Positions 25,232-34,277 of a stretch of 64,000 nucleotides of DNA are shown in pieces; position 1 is the first letter of the stretch; each line of letters opens with the position of its first letter. Below the pieces are notes generated by a model. That model did not search any database. It was not told the origin of the DNA and saw only the letters and a program-made list of their open reading frames with translations. Position numbers and translations under genes: made by a program. The stretch covers positions 668,912-732,911 of the forward strand of contig NZ_LN555523.1 of the NCBI RefSeq assembly GCF_900015215.1, written 5' to 3'. This DNA comes from Romboutsia ilealis (GTDB lineage: Bacteria; Bacillota; Clostridia; Peptostreptococcales; Peptostreptococcaceae).

Positions 25232-27263
25232 AATTGTTAAACAGATATTTAAAAAAGAAATGATAGATATACTAAGAGATAAAAAGACTATTTTTATGAT
25301 GATTATATTGCCACTTCTTTTATATCCAATACTAATGGTTGGTGCAAGTAGTATAATGTCTATGTCTATTAATAAAATGGAACAAACTACTGTTAATATA
25401 GCATTCAACAATAATCCAAGTGATAATTTGATAAATATATTAAATAAAACAAATGAATATGATGAAGCAAAGGTTAATATAATTAAAGTGGATGATTATA
25501 AAGAAGCACTAGATAATGAAACTTTAGATGCTTATGTAGAGATAAATGAAAATAATGATATTCAAAGTTATAAAATATACACAAACTCTTCTAAAAATAA
25601 TTCATACACGGCAGAAAAGAGAATAAAAGAAGCTTTAGAGAAATATAAAGAAGAAATAGTAGAGATGAATTTAGCTCAAGAAGGTTTAGATGCTCAAAAA
25701 ACTTTAGAGCCAATAACCTGTGAAACATTAGATATAGCTAAAAATGAGGAAATAGCAGGAAATATTCTAGGGCAAATACTTCCCTTTATACTTATAATAG
25801 GAGTATTATTAGGGTCAATATATCCAGCGATAGATGTTATGGCAGGTGAAAAAGAAAGAGGAACTTTAGAAACATTATTTACCCTTCCTATATCAAACTT
25901 AGAATTAGTTATGGGAAAATATATGGCAGTGTCATTTTGTGCTGTGGTTACTGCATTTTTAAATATAATTTCAATACTTATATCAATAGGTTTTATGACA
26001 TTAACAGCAGGCATTGCAAATGAGATGGGTATACCTAAGTTTGATTTTACACAAATGATATTCCCTGGAATTATAACGATGATATGTATAGGCTTATTTG
26101 CAATGGTAGTTTCAGCAATAAGTATGTGTGTATGTTCATTAGCTAAAAGCTTTAAAGATGCACAAAATTATATAACACCTGTAATGTTAATAATTATGAT
26201 ACCTTCATATGTATCGATGATACCAAATATAGAATTAGATGGATTCACATCTACAATACCAGTTGTTAATATATCATTACTTATAAAAAGTGTATTATCA
26301 TTTAAGTTTGATTTGAATTTAATAGCGATAGTTTTTGTATCTAATTTTGCATTTATGATATTATCTGTGCTTTTATTATCTAAGATGTTTAACTCTGAAG
26401 AAATATTATTTGGAAATAATAGAAGTTTTTCTTTCTTAGAAAAAAGAAGTAATATTAAAAAAGGAACTATGCCAACAATAAGTGATGGAGCTATATTATA
26501 TGCAGTAGGTCTTGTGCTTTTAATATATGTAGGCTCACTTGTTCAACTTAAATTTAAAATGGCAGGACTTGCTATTACTCAAGTGATGATAATATGCCTT
26601 CCTTTCTTATTTGCATATTATATTAAAACTGATTTTAAAAAGACCTTTAGTTTACAAAAAGTAAATTTAAAACAAATATTAGGTGGAATATTAATTTGGA
26701 TGGGTGGATTTGTTTTAATAAATCTAATAACTCAAATAACACTTTATTTATTTCCACAAAATATGGAGGTTGCAGAGGCTTTAACTGATGCTATAATCAT
26801 TAAAGATAATTTAGTTTTAAATTTAGCAATAGTAGCTTTAATGCCTGCTATATGTGAAGAAATATTCTTTAGAGGATTTATATTTACATCATTTAAAGGA
26901 AAAAGTTCAAGTAAAATAGCTATTATAACTAGTGGCATATTATTTGGATTTATGCATATGGACTTTTTAAGAATTATACCAACATCTATATTAGGAATAA
27001 TATTTGCTTATACTGTTTATAAATCAGAATCTATATTTATAGCTATGATTCTTCATTTTATAAATAATAGTATAGCAGTATTAGTAAGTCATTATCCAAA
27101 TAGTGAACTAGTTAAAATGAGTTCATTTATAGAATTAGATTTTAAAAGCCTTAATATAGGAAAGTTTATTATATTAATTTGTATAAGTACTGTATTTATA
27201 ATTATTGGTATGAGATTATTTAAAAATAAGTCAGCAAAAGAAGTATCAGTTAGAAACTATTAA
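25221..27263 (+). CDS. ABC-2 permease fused to a CPBP intramembrane protease domain
   Basis: Protein of 680 residues. Residues 1-400 form an ABC-2 exporter subunit of the NatB kind, with an N-terminal membrane helix, an extracellular loop and five further segments including GEKERGTLETLFTLPIS. Residues 410-680 form a CPBP/CAAX-protease-type domain with MPAICEEIFFRGFIF (the EExxxR motif), FGFMHMDFLR and ILHFINNS. Such fusions occur in Clostridia with NatA partners; export of and processing of the same peptide is a reasonable guess. The start is TTG 25221, after GGGGG, inside the end of the ATPase gene. Confidence 0.87.
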   Translation: MRTKIVKQIFKKEMIDILRDKKTIFMMIILPLLLYPILMVGASSIMSMSINKMEQTTVNIAFNNNPSDNLINILNKTNEYDEAKVNIIKVDDYKEALDNETLDAYVEINENNDIQSYKIYTNSSKNNSYTAEKRIKEALEKYKEEIVEMNLAQEGLDAQKTLEPITCETLDIAKNEEIAGNILGQILPFILIIGVLLGSIYPAIDVMAGEKERGTLETLFTLPISNLELVMGKYMAVSFCAVVTAFLNIISILISIGFMTLTAGIANEMGIPKFDFTQMIFPGIITMICIGLFAMVVSAISMCVCSLAKSFKDAQNYITPVMLIIMIPSYVSMIPNIELDGFTSTIPVVNISLLIKSVLSFKFDLNLIAIVFVSNFAFMILSVLLLSKMFNSEEILFGNNRSFSFLEKRSNIKKGTMPTISDGAILYAVGLVLLIYVGSLVQLKFKMAGLAITQVMIICLPFLFAYYIKTDFKKTFSLQKVNLKQILGGILIWMGGFVLINLITQITLYLFPQNMEVAEALTDAIIIKDNLVLNLAIVALMPAICEEIFFRGFIFTSFKGKSSSKIAIITSGILFGFMHMDFLRIIPTSILGIIFAYTVYKSESIFIAMILHFINNSIAVLVSHYPNSELVKMSSFIELDFKSLNIGKFIILICISTVFIIIGMRLFKNKSAKEVSVRNY

Positions 27264-27421
27264 GTAAAGATAATTTTTAAATTAAAAAATAGCTGAATAC
27301 ACATAAAAAAAGTGGGTAATCATTATAGTATTAAGTAAAGAATTTATATGAGTATATATTGATTATTAGATAAAATAAGCCTATAATCTATATATATAAA
27401 ATTTGTAAAAGGAGTTATTTT

Positions 27422-27748
27422 ATGAAAGTTACTTTACCAGAATCAGCGATAAAAACATTAAAAGATATATTAAAGGATAATCAAGAAAGACCTCAAAATA
27501 TAAGAGTATACTTTGCAGGCATGGGTTGTTCAGGAGCATCATTTGGAATAGCACTAGACGAAGAAAGAGAAGATGATATGTGCTATGATATAGAAGGTTT
27601 ACATTTTATAATGAGCGAAGTCGAATACAGCAAGTATGGAGATGTAATTATAGAAGATACTGGATACGGTTTTAGAGTTGTAGTTGAAAATATGCCAGAA
27701 AATACAAGCAGTGGATGTGGTGGAGGATGCTCTGGTTGTGGACACTAA
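27422..27748 (+). CDS. HesB-like protein, cysteine form
   Basis: Protein of 108 residues of the HesB/IscA-like fold. Cys36 in AGMGCSGASFGIAL lies where the neighbouring paralogue has an in-frame UGA. The C terminus is cysteine rich (SSGCGGGCSGCGH). The family is seen in Clostridia and probably handles iron-sulfur or redox chemistry; no reaction is established. AAAGGAG lies upstream of the ATG. The gene is followed by a terminator and repeat copy 3. Confidence 0.85.
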   Translation: MKVTLPESAIKTLKDILKDNQERPQNIRVYFAGMGCSGASFGIALDEEREDDMCYDIEGLHFIMSEVEYSKYGDVIIEDTGYGFRVVVENMPENTSSGCGGGCSGCGH

Positions 27749-27757
27749 GATATATAA

Positions 27758-27786
27758 GTTACCTTAAATTTTAAGGTAACTTTTTT
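27758..27786 (+). terminator. Terminator after the first HesB-like gene
   Basis: GTTACCTTAAA pairs with TTTAAGGTAAC and is followed by six T; the T-run begins repeat copy 3. Confidence 0.85.
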
Positions 27787-27962
27787 ACGCTTAAAGATAG
27801 TATAATACTTTAAAAAATAGGGATAACTTCAAGAGGTAAGTAATATCAATAAAATGATTTTGAAGTGCTTCGGACACATAGTGGCTCAAGTAATAGATAA
27901 AGCTGTTTATGACGTGAAATGTTTATCTGACATATACTTCAAGCTAAGTAAATTTTTTATTT
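27781..27962 (+). repeat. Dispersed structured repeat, copy 3 (diverged)
   Basis: Full-length but decayed: TTTACGCTTAAAGATAGTAT, AGGTAAGTAATATCAA, CACATAGTGGCTCAAG, then GACGTGAAATGTTTATCTGA and CTTCAAGC. It fills the space between the two HesB-like genes. Confidence 0.7.
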
Positions 27963-28046
27963 AGCATATTGATTATAAAAAGTTAAGAGTAATATTATAT
28001 TAAATGGGTATAAATGTAATAAATAGAAAATATGCTTTTACACGTA

Positions 28047-28076
28047 TTGATTATTTATAGGGAAAATGTATATAAT
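28047..28076 (+). promoter_or_regulatory. Candidate promoter of the Sec HesB-like gene
   Basis: TTGATT, 18-nt spacer, TATAAT, ending 48 nt before the ATG at 28125. Good vegetative-type promoter by sequence. Confidence 0.55.
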
Positions 28077-28124
28077 ATGTATGTACTATGTACATATATA
28101 TAAATAAGAAAGGATAGGATTTAA

Positions 28125-28448
28125 ATGAAGATAACTTTACCAGAATCAGCAGTGAAGACATTAAAAGATATCTTACAAGACAATCAAGATAGGCCACAAA
28201 CTATAAGAGTTTATTTTGCAGGCATAGGCTGAGGTGGTCCATCATTTGGTATTGCTCTGGATGAGCAAAAGGATAGCGATGTAGCTTATGAAATAGAGGG
28301 GTTACAATTTATAATGGATAAAAATGAATATGAACAACATGGTGATATTGTTATAGAAGATACAGGATTCGGATTTAGAGTAATTTCTGAAAGTATGAAA
28401 AATGATGAAGGTGGATGCGGTGGAGGATGTTCTGGCTGCGGACACTAA
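28125..28448 (+). CDS. HesB-like selenoprotein (in-frame UGA at codon 36)
   Basis: Reads as 107 residues if UGA 28230-28232 is selenocysteine; without that it would stop after 35 codons. The sequence is close to the upstream paralogue, with AGIG-U-GGPSFGIAL where that has AGMGCSGASFGIAL, and ends in the same GGGCSGCGH tail. Coding similarity continues unbroken on both sides of the UGA. The stem TTGCTC/GAGCAA with loop TGGAT at 28252-28268 lies 19 nt after the UGA, in the place of a bacterial SECIS. HesB-like selenoproteins are known in Clostridia. AAGGATAGGA lies before the ATG. Confidence 0.9.
28252..28268 (+). promoter_or_regulatory. SECIS-like stem-loop of the HesB-like gene
   Basis: Six-base stem TTGCTC/GAGCAA, five-base loop TGGAT, starting 19 nt after the UGA. 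It has the same shape as the stem at 30537-30555. Confidence 0.7.
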
Positions 28449-28454
28449 AATAAT

Positions 28455-28487
28455 TAAAGGAGTGTATTATATGCACTTCTTTTTTTT
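28455..28487 (+). terminator. Terminator after the Sec HesB-like gene
   Basis: AGGAGTG-type stem pairing with TGCACTTCT, followed by eight T; the T-run begins repeat copy 4. Confidence 0.65.
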
Positions 28488-28656
28488 ACGCTTAAGGATA
28501 TTATAATACTTAAAAAAATGTGGATAAATTCTGAATGTAAGTAATATCAACAAATTGGTTTTGAGTGTAAAAAACATTTTGAAATACTTCGCCCACGCAG
28601 TGGCTCAAGCAACGGACGAAGTCGTTGGCGACATGAGTGAGGCGAATTTTTTATGT
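28481..28656 (+). repeat. Dispersed structured repeat, copy 4
   Basis: Nearly identical to copy 8 in the first 150 nt: TACGCTTAAGGATATTATAA, CTTCGCCCACGCAGTGGCTC, ACGAAGTCGTTGGCGACATG. The last hairpin module is deleted and the copy jumps to GAGTGAGGCGAATTTTTTAT. A 67-codon open frame crosses it but has no ribosome site and is not regarded as a gene. Confidence 0.85.
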
Positions 28657-28944
28657 TATCTATCTTTATTTATCATATTTTTAGATATATTTATTATAAA
28701 ATTATTAGAATTAGGTTTAGATTTTAATAAAATTTTACCTAATTTTATACAATTATAGATATATAAGTTATTTTGATTTCAATAAATTCGATATGAAACT
28801 TAGATATAAATTTTGCAAGAAAATAAGAACGTATAATAGCAAAAAAATACAGTAATAAAAGAGAATATATAATGCAAATTTTGAGAAAAATTTATTCAAG
28901 AAATTAAATAAAGCGGATTATTTAGTTAAATTTAGGAGGATATA

Positions 28945-29574
28945 ATGAAGAATTTTTTAAAAAAAATATCTGTATTAACGACAATATGTATTAGTATAAC
29001 ATCTAATAGCTTTATATTTGCAGAAAGTAATGAAGAGATATATTTAAAAGAGGAGAAAGTGATAATTGAAAGTTTAGAGAGCAATATGAGTTATGCACCT
29101 CACACAGGTAATGTAAATCTCGATTACTTATACCAAATGATACAACATCATAAATGTGCTCTCGATATGGCGAAAAATTTATTGAATAATGGAGGAGAAA
29201 ATGAAGAGGTATTACAAATAGCTAAAAATATAATAAAAAATCAAACAATAAGTATAGCTAGTATGGAAAATCTAATGAAAAATTTAATAGAGAATTTAAC
29301 GCAAGATAAAGCAAGAGAAGAAAAATATTTAAAAGAGTATGAGAAAATTGTAAAAGTAATGATGTGTGGTTTTGAAAATCTTAAGCCAACAGGTAATGTA
29401 GATCAAGATTTTTTACAATCAATGATAGTTCATCATCAAGGGGCTATAGACATAGTAAATTCAATAATTAAGTATACTGAAAATGATGAAATTAAAAAAA
29501 TAGCACAAGAAGAATTAAAAAACCAACAACTAGAAATCGATAATATGAAAAAAATTTTTGATAGTATAAAATAA
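28945..29574 (+). CDS. Exported protein with two DUF305-like domains
   Basis: Protein of 209 residues. The N terminus (KKISVLTTICISITSNSFIF with AES after it) is a signal peptide. Two similar units follow: TGNVNLDYLYQMIQHHKCAL near residue 53 and TGNVDQDFLQSMIVHHQGAI near 152. The M-I-x-H-H motif is characteristic of DUF305, a ferritin-like four-helix family thought to bind metals such as copper. Good AGGAGG before the ATG. Single gene followed by a terminator. Confidence 0.82.
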   Translation: MKNFLKKISVLTTICISITSNSFIFAESNEEIYLKEEKVIIESLESNMSYAPHTGNVNLDYLYQMIQHHKCALDMAKNLLNNGGENEEVLQIAKNIIKNQTISIASMENLMKNLIENLTQDKAREEKYLKEYEKIVKVMMCGFENLKPTGNVDQDFLQSMIVHHQGAIDIVNSIIKYTENDEIKKIAQEELKNQQLEIDNMKKIFDSIK

Positions 29575-29578
29575 AAAT

Positions 29579-29616
29579 AAGTAGCCAATAAATTATTATA
29601 AAAATATTGGCTACTT
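29579..29616 (+). terminator. Terminator after the DUF305 gene
   Basis: AAGTAGCCAATA pairs with TATTGGCTACTT and is followed by ATTTTTATT. Confidence 0.8.
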
Positions 29617-29791
29617 ATTTTTATTCTCATATTCTAACTTTAATAATATTTCTTTAATATTTATCCTAGCATTATCATATACAATCATATTCATAATATC
29701 ATACTAAATATAATTATATTTAGTATATCAAATAAATAAATATTTATATATTATATTATATTATAATTAAATATTTAAAGGAAGGGATAGT

Positions 29792-30232
29792 ATGGCTTAT
29801 AATTATGACAAATTTGATATAAATATGACCGAGTTTGTAAGAGATAATAATATACAAAGTAGTACAGGTTATTTATTAATAACTTCACTTAAAGACAAAT
29901 TCACCTATGTTTATGAGTATAAAAATAAATGGGAGTTAGAATACAAATGGAGTTCTACAGTTGGAAAAACATCAACACCAACTATAAAAGGTGTATTTAG
30001 TGTAGGAACAAAATATCCGGATATAGGTGGAGATACAAGCTCGGTAAAATATGCAACAAATATAGTTGATGATTATTACTATCATTCTATAATATACGAT
30101 GCTCAAGGACTTACTATAAAAGATGACAGGCTAGGTGTAGAAATAAGTCATGGATGCATAAGACTTGCAACCAGTAGTGCAAAATGGATATATGATAATA
30201 TTCCAGAAAGAACTCCGATAATTATTAATTAA
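29792..30232 (+). CDS. L,D-transpeptidase (YkuD) catalytic domain protein
   Basis: Protein of 146 residues made of little more than a YkuD domain. The catalytic motif is ISHGCIRLA near residue 124, with the upstream His in DYYYHSIIYDAQG. The family crosslinks peptidoglycan through 3-3 bridges, or cuts/attaches at the wall. No signal peptide is visible, although the enzyme class acts outside the membrane, so it may be a shortened form or exported otherwise. AAGGAAGGGA precedes the ATG. Confidence 0.82.
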   Translation: MAYNYDKFDINMTEFVRDNNIQSSTGYLLITSLKDKFTYVYEYKNKWELEYKWSSTVGKTSTPTIKGVFSVGTKYPDIGGDTSSVKYATNIVDDYYYHSIIYDAQGLTIKDDRLGVEISHGCIRLATSSAKWIYDNIPERTPIIIN

Positions 30233-30461
30233 TTTATTGTGTTGGTTAAAACTATACTCTAAATAAAGTAAATTATTTTATATCCTGAAGATCAAAGGTG
30301 ATAATCTTAGATTATTATATTTGTATTAAGGATTAATATGTAAAATTATAAATTTATAAAAATAAGATGATAATATAAACTCTTTAAATAAATGTTAAAA
30401 ATAATACTATAGTAGTATAATAGATAGTGGGGAAAAATAAAAGTATATATGAGGTGAGTTT

Positions 30462-30620
30462 ATGACCAATAAATATTATTGTCCGTATTGTAAAGGGAAG
30501 CTAGATGTCTTAGATGGCTGAGGAACAATAAATTATTATTGCATGGAGTGCAATATGTTAATTTCAAGAAATAAAATATTAACTGAAGAAGAAGTTGAAG
30601 AAAATGAAGATAAAAAATAA
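30462..30620 (+). CDS. Zinc-ribbon (YfgJ-like) protein with in-frame UGA: probable selenoprotein
   Basis: Reads as 52 residues if UGA 30519-30521 (codon 20) is decoded. CPYC (7-10) and CMEC (27-30) make a zinc ribbon. The section KLDVLDG-U-GTINYYC then MLISRNKI lines up with the C-terminal half of E. coli YfgJ as I recall it (QVLKACGAVDYFC, then GLISKKRV), and the UGA falls on its Cys. A stem ATTGCA/TGCAAT with loop TGGAG begins 15-16 nt after the UGA. GAGGTGA lies before ATG, and a terminator follows. Without readthrough only 19 residues would be made. Confidence 0.8.
30537..30555 (+). promoter_or_regulatory. SECIS-like stem-loop of the zinc-ribbon gene
   Basis: Seven-base stem TATTGCA/TGCAATA with loop TGGAG, starting 15 nt after the UGA. 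Loop and stem size agree with the stem in the HesB-like selenoprotein gene. Confidence 0.7.
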
Positions 30621-30633
30621 CCGAATGTAATAT

Positions 30634-30670
30634 AAAAAGTTGATGTTTAAATTTAAACACCAACTTTTTT
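30634..30670 (+). terminator. Terminator after the zinc-ribbon gene
   Basis: AAAAAGTTGATGTTTAAA pairs with TTTAAACACCAACTTTTT (one mismatch); the T-run begins repeat copy 5. Confidence 0.85.
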
Positions 30671-30735
30671 ATGCTTAAAGATGCTAAACTATTTAAAAAA
30701 AGTGGATAATTTCTAAATGCAAGTAACATCAATAT
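30664..30735 (+). repeat. Dispersed structured repeat, copy 5 (5' block only)
   Basis: TTTATGCTTAAAGATGCTAA, then AAAGTGGATAATTTCTAAAT and GCAAGTAACATCAA: the first 70 nt of the family. The GC-rich hairpin modules are missing. Confidence 0.65.
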
Positions 30736-30798
30736 ATATTTTTTTTAGTATTTCTTTGTGAAGATTTAATGAATATAATTTACAATTAAAAATTGAAA

Positions 30799-33700
30799 CT
30801 AAGAGAATAAATTTATTATATCTTTATCTGATAAGCTCTTAAGTAATCCACTATTAGATAAATCATCATTTATAAAATCATTTATAAGCTTATCTTTGTT
30901 TTCTTGAAGTTTTATTATATTTTCCTCGATGGTTCCTTTTGCAATGAGCTTGATAACATGTACTATATTTTTTTGTCCAAACCTATGAGCTCTATCGCTA
31001 GCTTGATTTTCAACCGCTGGATTCCACCAAGGATCAAAGTGAATTACAACATCAGCACTAGTTAAATTAAGACCACTTCCACCGGCTTTTAAAGATATTA
31101 AAAATACTTTAACGTCTTTACCTTTGTTGAATTTATTAACAAGATTTAATCTTTCTAAAGCATCAGTTTGACCATCTATATAATAATAATCTATATTATT
31201 TTTAGAAAGTTCCGAGCCTATATTTTTTAAAACAGAAGTAAATTGAGAAAATAAAAGTATTTTATGATTATCCTCTATATAATCTTTTAATATTTCAAGT
31301 GCAGCCTCAGTTTTTGAACTTTTTTTATCATATCCTTCTATTAAAATACTAGGATCTAAGCATAATTGTCTAAGCTTAGTTAAATAAGAAAACATAGTTA
31401 TCTTATCTGTTTTCATATCTTTATTATTTATTTTTTCTTTAATTTCTTCTACATAAGCACTATATACTTTTCGTTGGTCTTTATTAAGTTCAACGAAAAA
31501 CTTATTTTCTATTTTAGCAGGCAATTCGGTCATAACTTGTGATTTAGTTCTTCTAAGTATAAATGGTCTTATCAGCTTTCTAAGATTATTAGCATTATAT
31601 TCATCATATATAAATAAATCTTGGAATTTATTTCTGCTGTATAAATATCCAGGCATTACAAAATCAAATATAGACCAAAGCTCAAGTAGATTATTTTCAA
31701 TAGGAGTACCGGTAAGCGCAAATCTTACCTTAGAGTTTATACTTTTTACTGCATTTGTACTTAAAGATATAGGATTTTTTATATTCTGAGCCTCATCAAT
31801 TATAAAATAATCAAATACTTGAGTTTCGTAAAAGTCTAAATCATTTCTAAGAGTAGCATAAGTAGTTATAACGACATCATATTCATCAATAGTTTTTAAT
31901 AGCTTTTCTCGTTCTTTTTTATTTCCATGAATTAAAAGTACGTTAATATCAGGTGCAAAATTTTCAAATTCACTTTTCCAGTTATATATTAAAGATGTAG
32001 GAGTAACTATTAAATTTTTAGTATTTGCATCTTTTTCTTTTTTATAAAGTAAAAAAGATATAGTTTGAAGCGTTTTACCAAGACCCATTTCGTCGGCAAG
32101 TATTCCTCCAAACTTATAGTGATCTAAAGTTTTAAAATAGTTAAGACCTGATATTTGATAGTCTCGAAGATTAGCTTTTAGATTCTTAGGAATACTTAAA
32201 TCTAAGTTTTCTATATTATCAAAATCATCACAAATACGATTTACAAGTTGTTGGCCTTCTATAAAGTTTAAATTTTTATTTTTTAACATATCATTGATAT
32301 ATAAAGCTTTACTAAGATGAATTTTAGAACTGTTAAAATTTGATACATTCAAGTTTTCTACAAGCTCAAATAAATTTTTAGTCGCACTATCTTCTAAATC
32401 TAAAAAGCTTCCATTTTTTAATTTATAAAATCTTTTTCTTTCTTTAAATGCAAGAAAAACATCTTTATATTCGTTTTGATTTATATCATCTATATTAAAT
32501 GAAAAATTTAAATAACCATCTAAGCTATCTCTTATAGACGCATGTATAGAGGTAGATTTTATAATTTTTTTATTTTTAAATTTATCAGAATAATAGACAT
32601 CGCCTAAACTTTTAAGGTTCATTATATCTATATCTAAGAAATTAAATAATTCTGTATCGTTACCATTAAATATATAATATGAATCATTACTTATAAAGTT
32701 AAGAGATAAAAGTTTATCTCTAAAGACTTTTTCTTTTTCTAAATTTCTAACAATATACTTAGTTTTATTTTCATCATTATACTCAAACTTAAGCTCACAT
32801 ACTACATTGCTATTTTTTAAATCAAAGTAAAACTTAGTATTAAAATCATTTACTATATTATCTTTTATTTTATCATCAATATTTACATTTTCTGAGAAAT
32901 TATTAACTTTAGGAACTAAGTTAGTTAAAAGAGGATCTATTTCCTCTTTAGTAAATATTATATTATTATGATCTTTTAATATAGAGTACAATGTTTTGTA
33001 GTTTTTAGCATCTTCATTAGATAATAAATATATATTTTCTTCATATAAAACTACATCCCCTTTATGAGTAAGGGGCATAGGTAAATTATTATTACATTTT
33101 AGTGCTATATTTTCATCACATTTTTCTAAATCTAAATTTATAGGTAATTTTTCATCTACAACTTTAGGAAGGTGAACTTCGTTATTATAAGTAAGTGTAA
33201 ATTCTTTATCTCCTAAGGTTTTTAAAAATCTTTTTAATCCACTACTTCCAACATCTAAAAGTTTAGCGTTAAAACTATTTAAAGCCATAGTATTTTTACG
33301 ACCAAAGTCTTCTATTATATCAATTAATTCTTCATCTACACCTTCAAAATAATGAATATTAGGATTATATATAAAGTTTTTTCCATACTCTAATAAATCA
33401 TTATTAATTCGAGCAAATGAAAAGTCTTTTAAATTTTTAAGGACGTACATTTTATCTGTTCCTATTTTAAAATCTGCAAATACACCAGTATTATTTATAT
33501 CTATATTTACATCTAAATTAACTTTTTCTTTTTTATTATTAAAGTAAGAAAGAAGTTTTTTATTAGGTGTAGTAGGAGTATTACAAATATTTACATTATC
33601 ATTTTTAGTTAATATATTATTAACTAGCTTTAAAGACGCTTCTTTTTTTAACTGTTGAATACCAGTTATACTAGTTGCAGCTATGTGTTTACAAATAAAT

Positions 33701-33969
33701 ATATTGCTTTGATTATGCCTTGAGAGATAGTCTTCGCAAGTACAACTACAACCAATTATTTTATTATTTATTGTATCTATAGAAATTGATGTAGTATAAA
33801 CATCATTAAAAAACTCAGATTCAGCTATTGCATCAAAAGTAACTACACCATCGTTTATATTTATTGTTATATGATCTACTAGTTTTCTATTAAAATATTT
33901 AATCCCTCTATTCCATCTAGAGGGTATAGTATTATTTATCACTAAATTTTGCATATTATTAAAGTCCAA
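30799..33969 (-). CDS. SNF2-family DNA helicase with SWIM zinc finger
   Basis: Protein of 1056 residues. Near the N terminus a SWIM motif is visible (GCSCTCEDYL, then CKHIAAT, about residues 53-80). A long middle region without known motifs follows. The SNF2 ATPase begins near residue 610: ADEMGLGKTLQT (Walker A), IIDEAQNIKN (Walker B), LTGTPIENNLLELWS, and near the end SLKAGGSGLNLTSAD with DRAHRFGQ. Bacterial proteins of this layout are DNA-dependent ATPases thought to help clear RNA polymerase or act in repair. Start is TTG 33969 after AAGGTGA; ATG five codons inside is an alternative. Confidence 0.9.
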   Translation of the reverse strand: MDFNNMQNLVINNTIPSRWNRGIKYFNRKLVDHITININDGVVTFDAIAESEFFNDVYTTSISIDTINNKIIGCSCTCEDYLSRHNQSNIFICKHIAATSITGIQQLKKEASLKLVNNILTKNDNVNICNTPTTPNKKLLSYFNNKKEKVNLDVNIDINNTGVFADFKIGTDKMYVLKNLKDFSFARINNDLLEYGKNFIYNPNIHYFEGVDEELIDIIEDFGRKNTMALNSFNAKLLDVGSSGLKRFLKTLGDKEFTLTYNNEVHLPKVVDEKLPINLDLEKCDENIALKCNNNLPMPLTHKGDVVLYEENIYLLSNEDAKNYKTLYSILKDHNNIIFTKEEIDPLLTNLVPKVNNFSENVNIDDKIKDNIVNDFNTKFYFDLKNSNVVCELKFEYNDENKTKYIVRNLEKEKVFRDKLLSLNFISNDSYYIFNGNDTELFNFLDIDIMNLKSLGDVYYSDKFKNKKIIKSTSIHASIRDSLDGYLNFSFNIDDINQNEYKDVFLAFKERKRFYKLKNGSFLDLEDSATKNLFELVENLNVSNFNSSKIHLSKALYINDMLKNKNLNFIEGQQLVNRICDDFDNIENLDLSIPKNLKANLRDYQISGLNYFKTLDHYKFGGILADEMGLGKTLQTISFLLYKKEKDANTKNLIVTPTSLIYNWKSEFENFAPDINVLLIHGNKKEREKLLKTIDEYDVVITTYATLRNDLDFYETQVFDYFIIDEAQNIKNPISLSTNAVKSINSKVRFALTGTPIENNLLELWSIFDFVMPGYLYSRNKFQDLFIYDEYNANNLRKLIRPFILRRTKSQVMTELPAKIENKFFVELNKDQRKVYSAYVEEIKEKINNKDMKTDKITMFSYLTKLRQLCLDPSILIEGYDKKSSKTEAALEILKDYIEDNHKILLFSQFTSVLKNIGSELSKNNIDYYYIDGQTDALERLNLVNKFNKGKDVKVFLISLKAGGSGLNLTSADVVIHFDPWWNPAVENQASDRAHRFGQKNIVHVIKLIAKGTIEENIIKLQENKDKLINDFINDDLSNSGLLKSLSDKDIINLFS

Positions 33970-34277
33970 AATATCACCTTACTCTCTTTTGTATATAAAA
34001 TATTATAGTCTAAATTTAATGAAATGACACAAAAAATATTATAAATTTAATTCGGATTTTAGCTTATAGTGGTAAATTGTCTTATAAAATTAATGATATA
34101 AAGTTATATATACTATAAGTTCAATAAAAAATTATATTGATAATACAAATAATCTTAAGCTATTTAGGTAAATAAAATTTTTACAAGTATGAAAAGAATA
34201 AAAAAGGCTAATTTAAATATATATTGTCATAAACTAATTGTAGTTGGGAAAGCTTATATTATAAGGAGAAATGTCAT
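33970..34277. other. Divergent control region
   Basis: 308 nt between the SNF2 gene and dprA. AT-rich, with promoter-like sequence but no single clear pair of boxes and no repeat copy. Confidence 0.45.

Noticed and set aside
28555..28758. 67-codon open frame downstream of the HesB-like selenoprotein
   Set aside because: It runs through repeat copy 4, has no ribosome binding site, and other repeat copies do not keep the frame.
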